Assembly: GCA_013002645.1 (NCBI GenBank)
Contig: JABDJF010000371.1
Location: forward strand, 1-5,710
DNA from: Myxococcales bacterium
GTDB lineage: Bacteria > Myxococcota_A > Polyangia > Polyangiales > Houyiibacteriaceae
Reading direction: 5' to 3'
DNA: 5,710 nucleotides
Position 1 is the stretch's first letter. Every line of letters starts with the position of its first letter. This document shows positions 1 through 5,345 of this stretch, one piece after another. Both the position numbers and the translations under genes were made by a program. The notes below the pieces were generated by a model. It made no database searches and had not been told where the DNA came from. It saw only the letters and a list, made by a program, of their open reading frames with translations.

Positions 1-1311
1 TTCGTGATTCACCCGCTCGACATCGGCTTTGTGCACAAACATCCCGACTTCAAGTGGACCAAGTTGCTCCCCGATCGCATCGTCGAGGAGACCGCCGCCT
101 ACCTCCGACCGATGTACGTCGGGCGAATCGCCGGCGGCCGCTCGCCGACGACTGGGCAGCGTATCGAGGGCCATCTCTTCGCGCTCGGGTCCACCCCGCG
201 CCAAATGATGCGACACAGCCCACGGTTCACGTACAACCGCCTCAACGATGCGGCGAGGATGGCCGAGCGCCATGGGTGCCGACTCATGGGGCTCGGGGCA
301 TTCACGAGCGTCGTCGGTGACGCGGGTAAGACCGTCGCGCACGAGGCATCCATCGCGATCACCAGCGGGAACAGCCTGACGGTTGCGGCCACGCTCGAAG
401 CTGCAAAGCAGGCCGTGGTCAACATGGGAGCGACCGATCTCACCAAAGGCCGAGCGATGATCATCGGCGCGACCGGATCGATTGGCGCGGTGTGCTCGCG
501 GCTCCTGGCGCAGGCCATTCACGACGTGGTCTTGGTGTCGATCGAACCCGAAAAGCTCATCGACTTGAAGCGCACGATGGAGAATGAGACGCCCGGCACT
601 CGGGTGACGATTGCGCTGCGCCCTGGCGACCTCGCCAAAGACTGCGACCTCGTCGTCACGGCGACTTCTGCCTTCGGCCAACGCATTCTCGACATCAGCA
701 CCTGCAAGCCAGGAGCCGTGATCTGCGACGTCGCCCGGCCGCCGGACATCGGTGCGAAGGAAGCGGCGTTGCGTCCGGATGTGGCGGTCATCGAGAGCGG
801 CGAGGTGCTGATCCCGGGCGACATCGACATCGGCTATGACATCGGCCTACCCAAGGGAACGGCGTACGCCTGCCTGGCCGAGACCGCGCTGCTCGCGATG
901 GAGGGGCAGTTCGAGAGCTATACTCTGGGCCGCGAAATCGACGTCGATCGGGTCAAAGAGATTTACCGGCTGTTCAAGAAGCACGACTTCCAGATCGCCG
1001 GCCTGCGCTCGTTCGGCAAAGTCCTCAGCGAGAAAGGCTTCGCGGAAAAGCGTCGGCTCGCCGCCGAGCTCAGCGCCGACCCGGAGCGGCTTACCCGGAC
1101 GCGCGCCGAGGTCAGTGCGCGCATCGCCGACATGCCAGTCGAGGCGAAGGGTGTCCGGAGTGGCAACGGAACGGTTCAGCGACTGATCGGCCTGGCCGAG
1201 CGCATCCCGCCCGTGTCGAACGTCGTTCAACGGTTGCGCGTGTTTCGTAGCGAGGACGACGAGTACGACGATCTCGGGGGGTCGCCGGCTCCAACGCGCA
1301 GGCGCGCATAG
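1..1311 (+). CDS. Acyl-ACP reductase (AAR)-like NAD(P)-dependent reductase, 5' end cut by window
   Basis: This is a homologue of cyanobacterial long-chain acyl-[acyl-carrier-protein] reductase, the enzyme that reduces acyl-ACP or acyl-CoA to fatty aldehyde through a cysteine thioester. Numbering from the GTG at 4, it shows LGAFTS (97-102, cyanobacterial LGGFTS), TSGNSLT (120-126, cyanobacterial TTGNTHT), the Rossmann loop GATGSIG (155-161), and YACLAE with Cys290 where the catalytic Cys of cyanobacterial AAR lies. These are followed by an EG-(x)n-GR segment like the cyanobacterial one. The frame is open to base 1 and reads F-V-I-H-P-L; related proteins begin with a few more residues before such a motif, so the GTG at 4 is probably internal and the true start lies upstream. 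After about residue 331, where cyanobacterial AAR (about 340 residues) ends, there are some 100 more residues, rich in Arg/Glu and acidic (EDDEYDD) near the end. Automatic annotation might call it a shikimate or semialdehyde dehydrogenase. The fold and family are fairly certain; the substrate is inferred. Confidence 0.8.
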   Translation, partial: FVIHPLDIGFVHKHPDFKWTKLLPDRIVEETAAYLRPMYVGRIAGGRSPTTGQRIEGHLFALGSTPRQMMRHSPRFTYNRLNDAARMAERHGCRLMGLGAFTSVVGDAGKTVAHEASIAITSGNSLTVAATLEAAKQAVVNMGATDLTKGRAMIIGATGSIGAVCSRLLAQAIHDVVLVSIEPEKLIDLKRTMENETPGTRVTIALRPGDLAKDCDLVVTATSAFGQRILDISTCKPGAVICDVARPPDIGAKEAALRPDVAVIESGEVLIPGDIDIGYDIGLPKGTAYACLAETALLAMEGQFESYTLGREIDVDRVKEIYRLFKKHDFQIAGLRSFGKVLSEKGFAEKRRLAAELSADPERLTRTRAEVSARIADMPVEAKGVRSGNGTVQRLIGLAERIPPVSNVVQRLRVFRSEDDEYDDLGGSPAPTRRRA

Positions 1312-1481
1312 GCGCCACAATTCCCCCTTTCGGGATGGAACTGCGTCCAGTTTGAAGGTTTGTTCAGCAAGCGATGGAAGTCCGTTCAGTTCGGCGCGGG
1401 GCTGCAAAGTCTGCGCACCGGAAATGAGTTAAGAATTACTTATGGACAGGACCTTCCAATGGGCGTTAACTCAGCAGTCCG
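1312..1481. other. Intergenic region with AT-rich patch, no gene seen
   Basis: This 170-base gap separates the AAR-like gene from the TPR gene. The part from about 1425 to 1445 is clearly more AT-rich than its surroundings and could hold a promoter for the TPR gene, but I cannot assign convincing -35 and -10 boxes. A small AACTG/CAGTT hairpin with a 4-base loop lies near 1340-1353; it is too weak and lacks a T-tract, so I do not call it a terminator. Confidence 0.4.
1425..1473. repeat. 8-bp inverted repeat upstream of the TPR gene
   Basis: TGAGTTAA (1425-1432) and TTAACTCA (1466-1473) are perfect inverted copies separated by 33 bases. The right arm contains the in-frame TAA (1467-1469) that limits the TPR gene's start and ends 8 bases before its ATG. 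It could be a split operator or a leader stem. The arms are short and widely spaced, so chance is possible. Confidence 0.35.
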
Positions 1482-1898
1482 ATGCGCATTCCATCTCACG
1501 TGCTGCAGCAGCTAGTCCCGGACAAGCGGCTGCGTCGAAACGAGAGCAAGACCACCGATCTACTTGCTGAGCTGAGCAAGGCGCTCAAAGCAGAGCGATT
1601 CGACCAAGCGATCGACGTCTACGAGCTGATTGAGAAGCGCAAGCCGGATGACCCCCGCTGGGCACACCGTAAGGGCGACCTCTTGCGTCGAATCCGACGT
1701 GACGCCGACGCGGTGATTGCCTACGAGCGCGCCGTCCACTTGTATTCCGAGAAGGGCTTCGATGCGCGCGCCTGCGCAACAGCGCGCTTGGTCCTGGCGA
1801 TCGACCCGAGTAAACGCGAAGTGCTCGACTGGGCGGATTCCCAAGCCGCGAGCAGGCGCAAGCGACACAGCAGCCACTCATTCCAGCTCGACTACTGA
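1482..1898 (+). CDS. Short stand-alone TPR-repeat protein (138 aa)
   Basis: The protein is built from tetratricopeptide-like helical pairs: residues about 27-57 (with ERFDQAIDVYELIEKRKPDDP-type spacing), about 58-92 (WAHRKGDLLRR then AVIAYERAVHLY) and about 93-110 (ARACATARLVLAIDPS). TPRs are protein-binding scaffolds; the partner is unknown. There is no signal peptide or membrane segment, so it is probably cytoplasmic. The pattern of a basic N-terminus, a 'P-DDPRW' turn and an 'EKGF-A-A-A--VL-IDPS' third repeat resembles TPR modules that in Myxococcota often precede other domains such as a cyclic-nucleotide-binding domain. Here the chain stops about 28 residues after the last repeat in a basic, serine-rich tail, so it may be a natural short form or a truncated relative. 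ATG 1482 is chosen because an in-frame TAA lies at 1467-1469. No Shine-Dalgarno sequence is visible before it. Confidence 0.6.
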   Translation: MRIPSHVLQQLVPDKRLRRNESKTTDLLAELSKALKAERFDQAIDVYELIEKRKPDDPRWAHRKGDLLRRIRRDADAVIAYERAVHLYSEKGFDARACATARLVLAIDPSKREVLDWADSQAASRRKRHSSHSFQLDY

Positions 1899-1976
1899 CA
1901 GCAGCGCCCGTCGACTCGATCCGGTTGGGAACGGCTTTGACAGACGCGGATTCGTCTCGCATGACTTGCCCGAGAA

Positions 1977-1986
1977 GAGGAGGTGA
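1977..1986 (+). promoter_or_regulatory. Strong ribosome binding site of the DUF1330 gene
   Basis: GAGGAGGTGA lies 3 bases before the GTG at 1990 and is a near-perfect match to the 16S rRNA anti-Shine-Dalgarno sequence. It decides the non-ATG start of the following gene and is by far the best ribosome binding site in the window. Confidence 0.8.
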
Positions 1987-1989
1987 GCC

Positions 1990-2307
1990 GTGCCCGATGT
2001 GCCCTGCTTCATGATCGCCAATTTCGTCGTCCACGATCCGGAAACCTACAGGAAGTACGAAAAGGGTTTCTTTCCGATCTTGCAGCGCCACGGCGGCGAG
2101 TTCTTCACGTTCGATGACCGGAGCGACACGCTCGAGGGTTCGTCCCCCCCTCCCGGCCGCATCGTGATCTTCAAGTTCCCGTCGGAGGCGCACGCGCGCG
2201 CCTGGTGGGCGGACCCTGACTATCAGGCACTGTCGGAGCACCGGCGCGCAGGCACCAACATGGAGTTCCTCACACTGGTCCATGGCTTGCCGCCACGGGA
2301 CTCGTGA
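1990..2307 (+). CDS. DUF1330 family protein (dimeric alpha/beta barrel, 105 aa)
   Basis: This is a small cytoplasmic protein of the DUF1330 family, which has a ferredoxin-like dimeric alpha/beta-barrel fold; its biochemical role is not established. Visible hallmarks in order are a first beta strand (IANFVVHDPETYRKYEK, from residue 9), the turn after FFPILQRHGGEFF (27-39), LEG (48-50), the core R-I-V-I-F-K-FPS (57-65), and A-(x)-AWW-(x)2-PDYQ (69-79) followed by an arginine-rich helix and a final strand ending in V-H-G. The length matches the family (about 95-110). The start is GTG, supported by the strong ribosome binding site just upstream. It lies 91 bases after the TPR gene and 55 bases before the next start, so it could be co-transcribed with the MBL-like gene. 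Family membership is firm; function is unknown. Confidence 0.88.
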   Translation: MPDVPCFMIANFVVHDPETYRKYEKGFFPILQRHGGEFFTFDDRSDTLEGSSPPPGRIVIFKFPSEAHARAWWADPDYQALSEHRRAGTNMEFLTLVHGLPPRDS

Positions 2308-2335
2308 GTCGACGTCCCTCGCTCGAACCTGGTAC

Positions 2336-2362
2336 GCTTGCACCCAGGACGGACCGGCAAGC
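2336..2362 (+). repeat. Short inverted repeat abutting the MBL-like gene start
   Basis: GCTTGC (2336-2341) and GCAAGC (2357-2362) can pair around a 15-base loop, and the right arm ends directly at the ATG at 2363. The only Shine-Dalgarno-like bases for that start (AGGACGG, 2346-2352) fall in the loop. A six-base stem is short enough to be chance. Confidence 0.2.
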
Positions 2363-3145
2363 ATGCAGCCACACATCATCGAAGTTGCGGACGGTTTCTG
2401 GAACATCCGTGGATCATTCAAGATCGGTGGAATCATCGAGATCGGCACACAGGCGTCCCTCATCCGGCGGAGCAACGGGAAGTTCGTGTTCCTCGATTCC
2501 TATGCGCTGAGCGGGGACGTTGAGCGTCAGGTTCTGGAGCTGACCAACGGCGGCAACGACGTCGAGGCGATCTTGAACGTACATCCATTTCACACGGTCT
2601 ATGCGCGAAAGATGCATGCGCGCTTTCCGGGTGCGCGGCTCTACGGCACTGCGCGTCACCTTTCTCGGTTCCCAGAGCTTCCGTGGGAAGCAGAGCGAAC
2701 CGAAGACAGCGTTCTGCATATGATGTTTGCGGACGACCTCGACTTCTCGGTGCCGCGTGGCGTCGACTTCATTTCTTCGAACGAAAACGTACATTTCTCG
2801 TCGGTGCTCGTCCGGCACCGCGCGTCGAAGTCGATTCACGTAGACGACACGCTCATGTACATCCGGTTTCCGAAGGCGGCCCGAGTGCTTGGACGGACCG
2901 ATTCGATGACCTTTCATCCGACCCTCGGAAAGGCTTTGGAGAAACGAGCCGGTGCCGCATTGGAGTTCCGGCAGTGGGCCGAAGGGCTCGCTGAGCGCTG
3001 GCGTGACGCCACGAACCTGTGTGCCGCACACACCGCGGCGCTGACGGCCGCGAAGAACCGTGGCGCCTCGATTCACGACCGCATCCTCGTTGCGCTGAAC
3101 AAGGCAAACCGCACCTTGAACGCACACGGGAAGAAGTACGCTTAA
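2363..3145 (+). CDS. Metallo-beta-lactamase-fold-like protein, degenerate metal motif (260 aa)
   Basis: The protein probably has a metallo-beta-lactamase-like fold close to the DUF4336 type. Supporting features are an N-terminal beta meander (FWNIRGSFKI--IIEIGTQASLI, then KFVFLDSY at about 39-46), a V-(x)-ILNVHPFH segment in which His74 and His77 replace the usual HxHxDH, FPGARLYGTARH (88-99), His144 in a VHFSSVLV strand, and HVDDTLMYI (159-167) at the place of the GDxL metal-bridging Asp. His223 (CAAHTAAL) may serve as the last motif. Metal binding, hydrolase activity and substrate are all unproven, and two canonical ligands look changed. There is no signal peptide. The frame is open upstream to an ATG at 2282 inside the DUF1330 gene, but the homology-like part begins at MQPHIIEVADGFW, so ATG 2363 is preferred; its ribosome binding site is weak. 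Confidence 0.6.
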   Translation: MQPHIIEVADGFWNIRGSFKIGGIIEIGTQASLIRRSNGKFVFLDSYALSGDVERQVLELTNGGNDVEAILNVHPFHTVYARKMHARFPGARLYGTARHLSRFPELPWEAERTEDSVLHMMFADDLDFSVPRGVDFISSNENVHFSSVLVRHRASKSIHVDDTLMYIRFPKAARVLGRTDSMTFHPTLGKALEKRAGAALEFRQWAEGLAERWRDATNLCAAHTAALTAAKNRGASIHDRILVALNKANRTLNAHGKKYA

Positions 3146-3164
3146 CCTGCGAAACGCGCCTGCG

Positions 3165-3188
3165 ACCTCGCTGATCGCGGAGCGGGGT
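3165..3188 (+). terminator. Weak hairpin after the MBL-like gene, possible terminator
   Basis: ACCTCGCT (3165-3172) pairs with AGCGGGGT (3181-3188), with one T-G wobble, around an 8-base loop, 20 bases after the MBL-like stop codon. No T-tract follows, so intrinsic termination is doubtful. It may merely mark the end of one transcription unit. Confidence 0.2.
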
Positions 3189-3217
3189 GAGCTTAGGGCG
3201 GCGCTGTGATACACATG

Positions 3218-3240
3218 GACCTTCGAGCCAAAGGAAGGTC
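3218..3240 (+). promoter_or_regulatory. Hairpin enclosing the ribosome binding site of the MDR gene
   Basis: GACCTTC (3218-3224) and GAAGGTC (3234-3240) are a perfect 7-bp inverted repeat with a 9-base loop. The right arm contains most of the Shine-Dalgarno sequence AGGAAGG (3232-3238), four bases before the ATG at 3243, so the folded RNA would hide it. This is what a translational control element would look like, though no ligand-binding structure is visible. Confidence 0.4.
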
Positions 3241-3242
3241 GG

Positions 3243-4202
3243 ATGCGCGCGGCAATTCTCGACGGGTACGGGGCCATCGAAAGCTTGCGGATTGGCGAGA
3301 TCGAGCCGCCCAAAGTCGCGGACCGTACGATCCTGGTTCGCGTGTGTGCGGCGTCGGTCAATCCCGCGGACCTCAAAGTCATTTCTGGGAAAGACGGAGG
3401 CGGTTTTCTTCACGCCAAGAATTTTCCCACGGCCATCGGGTTCGACTTCAGCGGGGTCGTCGAGCAAGTTGGCGCGAACGTCCAGGGGCGCGCAGTTGGC
3501 GATGAGGTGTTCGGCCATCTCGCGTACTCGCCATCGTCCAAGCAGGGGAGCTTTGCCGAGCTCGTCGCGGTGAAACCAGATGCGGTAGGGATCAAGCCGC
3601 CCGGCGTTCGCCACGAGGACGCGGCGGCGGCCGCCACGGTTGGCTGCACGGCGCTTCAAGGGCTTCGAGACCGGGGGCGTCTGAAGTCGGGACAGCGCGT
3701 CTTCGTGAATGGCGCGTCCGGAGGCGTCGGAAGCTATGCGGTTCAGATCGCCGCGGCGCTCGGCGCGGACGTGACCGGATCTGCAAGCGCGGCCAAGGCG
3801 AGCTTCGTGCACAGCCTCGGCGTCGAGCGAGTGATCGACTACCGCGAGACTCCGCTGTCGTCCTTGAACGAAACCTTCGACGTCTTTTTCGACGCGGCTT
3901 CGATGTCATCGTTCGGAGAAGCGAAGCGTCTTCTCAACCGCGGCGGCGCGTACGTCACGCTCCTGCCGTCTGCCTCTGTCTTCGGGGCCATGGTGTTGAG
4001 CTTGTTCTCGAGCAAGCGCTGCGGGTTCGTCACCGTGCGGTCACGCGCGGCAGACCTCGACCAACTCGCCTCCTGGGTCGTTTCCGGCGCGCTGAATACC
4101 TCGGTGGAAGAGATCTTCCCCCTGTCCGACATCCACACCGCTCTCTCTGCGCTCGATTCGGGCCGCGTGCGTGGCAAGCTGGCGGTGCGCATCGAAGAGT
4201 AG
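3243..4202 (+). CDS. NAD(P)-dependent quinone reductase-like MDR oxidoreductase
   Basis: This is a medium-chain dehydrogenase/reductase of the zinc-free quinone oxidoreductase type, which uses NAD(P)H to reduce quinones, enones or similar carbonyl compounds in the cytoplasm. The N-terminal GroES-like domain shows ASVNPAD (37-43) and GFDFSGVVEQVG (66-77). The cofactor domain begins with V-G-C-T-A-L-Q-G-L (133-141) and then the nucleotide loop NGASGGVGSYAVQIA (156-170), followed by a GADVTGSAS strand end. The zinc-ligand Cys/His set of alcohol dehydrogenases is absent. It ends with the usual GRVRGKLAVRI motif. At 319 residues it is full length for the family. ATG 3243 follows AGGAAGG at a normal distance, with that site inside a potential hairpin. 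The glutathione S-transferase gene starts 3 bases after its stop, which indicates an operon and a detoxification or redox role. The exact substrate cannot be read from the sequence. Confidence 0.93.
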   Translation: MRAAILDGYGAIESLRIGEIEPPKVADRTILVRVCAASVNPADLKVISGKDGGGFLHAKNFPTAIGFDFSGVVEQVGANVQGRAVGDEVFGHLAYSPSSKQGSFAELVAVKPDAVGIKPPGVRHEDAAAAATVGCTALQGLRDRGRLKSGQRVFVNGASGGVGSYAVQIAAALGADVTGSASAAKASFVHSLGVERVIDYRETPLSSLNETFDVFFDAASMSSFGEAKRLLNRGGAYVTLLPSASVFGAMVLSLFSSKRCGFVTVRSRAADLDQLASWVVSGALNTSVEEIFPLSDIHTALSALDSGRVRGKLAVRIEE

Positions 4203-4205
4203 GAC

Positions 4206-4940
4206 ATGACCGAACCGTACGAGCTTTACTATTGGCCGATCCGTCCGGGTCGAGGAGAGTTCGTTCGACTGGTGCTCGAAGAGACTGGTGCCCACTACGT
4301 GGATGTCGCCCGCTTGCCCGAAGACGAGGGTGGCGGGTTCAAGCCGCTCTTGGAGTTCGTGCAGGGTCTGCGACCGGGTCAACCTGCTTACGCGCCGCCC
4401 ATTCTCGTGCACGGCGATTTGGTCCTCGCGCAGTCTGCGGCCATCTGCGCGTATCTCGGCGAAAGGCATGGCTTGGCGCCGGATGATTCTGGCAGGCGAA
4501 TGCAGGCCCTACAGCTGCAGTTGACGATTGCCGACGTCAGCGACGAAGCGCACAACACCCATCATCCCATCAACGCGGCCCTCTACTACGAAGACCAGAA
4601 AGATGCGGCACGCGAAGCGTCGAAGAGCTTTTTGGACCAGCGCCTCCCGCGTTTTCTCCCTTACTTCGAGCGCGTGCTCGAACGAAGCGGCGGGGAGTGG
4701 CTGATGGGCGATGGATTGACCTACCCGGATTTGTCGCTCTTTCAGCTCGTGGAGGGGCTCGCCTACGCGTTTCCCAAAGGATTTGCCCACGTTGCTGGGT
4801 CGACTCCGTTGTTGCTCGACCATCGAAACCGCGTCGCACAACGCCCGCGAATCGCTGCGTACCTCGCATCCGACCGACGTCTTGCATTCAACGAGCACGG
4901 CATCTTTCGACACTATCCGGAGCTCGACCTCAGCAACTGA
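4206..4940 (+). CDS. Glutathione S-transferase family protein (244 aa)
   Basis: This is a two-domain cytosolic glutathione S-transferase, which conjugates glutathione to electrophiles. The thioredoxin-like N-terminal domain begins YELYYWPIRPGRGE. By alignment with pi/sigma-type enzymes (YFPVRGR) Tyr9 would be the catalytic residue. The cis-proline lies in APPI (Pro65), and the glutathione gamma-glutamyl binding pair is Gln76-Ser77, followed by A-A-I-C-A-Y-L-G. The helical C-terminal domain contains a DVSDEAHNTHHPI segment (110-122), YYEDQK (127-132), and the N-capping box T172-x-x-D175 in the conserved alpha-6 region. It is longer than the usual 200-220 residues because of insertions around 35-62 and at the C-terminus. 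It is separated by 3 bases from the MDR gene, so the two are almost certainly co-transcribed and perhaps act on related reactive carbonyls or quinones. The ribosome binding site is weak (TAGGA overlapping the previous stop). Confidence 0.92.
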   Translation: MTEPYELYYWPIRPGRGEFVRLVLEETGAHYVDVARLPEDEGGGFKPLLEFVQGLRPGQPAYAPPILVHGDLVLAQSAAICAYLGERHGLAPDDSGRRMQALQLQLTIADVSDEAHNTHHPINAALYYEDQKDAAREASKSFLDQRLPRFLPYFERVLERSGGEWLMGDGLTYPDLSLFQLVEGLAYAFPKGFAHVAGSTPLLLDHRNRVAQRPRIAAYLASDRRLAFNEHGIFRHYPELDLSN

Positions 4941-4951
4941 TTGGACCCGCC

Positions 4952-5089
4952 ATGAACAACGAGAACAGAGCCATCATTGCGATCGCGGTACTCGGGCTCG
5001 TCGCGATGGGCTGCAGCAAGAAAGAGCAGCCGAGCGGAGGAGGCACCGATGACGCGATCACCGCTGACGACCGGGAAACCAGAGATTAG
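4952..5089 (+). CDS. Putative small lipoprotein (45 aa)
   Basis: A short N-terminus with one Arg is followed by a hydrophobic stretch (AIIAIAVLGLVAMG, residues 7-20) and Cys21, then a polar Lys/Ser/Gly/Asp tail. This is the layout of a lipoprotein signal peptide in which Cys21 would be lipidated after signal peptidase II cleavage. The lipobox reads A-M-G-C, which is acceptable but lacks the common Leu at -3. Only 25 residues would remain after processing, so it may be a genuine tiny lipoprotein or the head of a longer one cut short. It starts 11 bases after the GST stop with no clear ribosome binding site (GGACCC only), which would fit translational coupling. It is too small to assign a function. 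Confidence 0.5.
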   Translation: MNNENRAIIAIAVLGLVAMGCSKKEQPSGGGTDDAITADDRETRD

Positions 5090-5095
5090 GTCAAA

Positions 5096-5224
5096 ATGCG
5101 CGCCGTCACGTTTGAAATCACCATTCCGAGCTTCCTGATCGGCGAAGGCCTTGGACGCGTCACCGAGTCCGCCAATCGTCGGCGATCGGGGTCGATCAAG
5201 GTGTTGTTGGAGCCGGCTGGTTAA
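5096..5224 (+). pseudogene. Zinc-type MDR alcohol dehydrogenase remnant with in-frame internal deletion
   Basis: The 42-codon ORF reads as both ends of one gene. Residues 1-25 (MRAVTFEITIPSFLIGEGLG then RVTES) match the distinctive N-terminus of a group of zinc-binding alcohol dehydrogenases (MKAVTF-(x)n-P-(x)n-GK-LGR-TD pattern). Residues from about 26 to 42 (ANRRRSGSIKVLLEPAG) match the typical extreme C-terminus of the same family (xxRxSGAIKVLLxP). The catalytic GroES domain, the zinc ligands and the whole Rossmann domain, roughly 300-350 codons, are missing between them, and the reading frame survives. The family match is from memory of sequence patterns. It keeps an AGG-type ribosome binding site (TTAGGTC, 5086-5092) and starts 6 bases after the lipoprotein stop, so it was probably the last gene of the MDR-GST cluster. 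It cannot encode an active dehydrogenase. Confidence 0.7.
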
Positions 5225-5345
5225 CGAACGGGGTACGTCCCACCAGACCTTCAGCCGTCGAATTGCTCCGCTTGGTCAGAGAGCCGTTGCGGGTTGCGCC
5301 TCGAGAGAATCGCATCGATGCCATCTTCTTTTGCGAAGCGCGCGA
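5225..5345. other. Intergenic gap between convergent genes, no gene supported
   Basis: These 121 bases lie between the dehydrogenase remnant and the convergent minus-strand gene. A plus-strand frame is open across it (reading AVELLRLVREPLRVAPREN and onward from about 5254), but it runs on antisense into the glycoside hydrolase-like gene and has no recognisable start or family match. No canonical terminator with a T-tract is visible for either strand. Confidence 0.4.

Noticed and set aside
847..1407. Minus-strand open frame opposite the AAR-like gene
   Set aside because: The plus-strand frame carries clear AAR motifs; this is a GC-driven shadow.
2282..2362. Upstream ATG at 2282 as the start of the MBL-like gene
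   Set aside because: It lies inside the DUF1330 gene, and the added 27 residues have no fold-like pattern; the sensible protein start is at 2363.
3193..3213. TTAGGG and GATACA as a -35/-10 promoter pair for the MDR gene
   Set aside because: The spacing is only 9 bases, which is incompatible with a sigma-70 type promoter.
2414..3382. Long minus-strand open frame opposite the MBL-like gene
   Set aside because: It is antisense to a gene with recognisable fold features, has Arg-rich shadow-like composition and no family pattern.
2853..3812. Long minus-strand open frame across the MBL-like and MDR genes
   Set aside because: It overlaps two better-supported genes on the other strand, and its Arg/His-rich translation is typical of antisense in GC-rich DNA.
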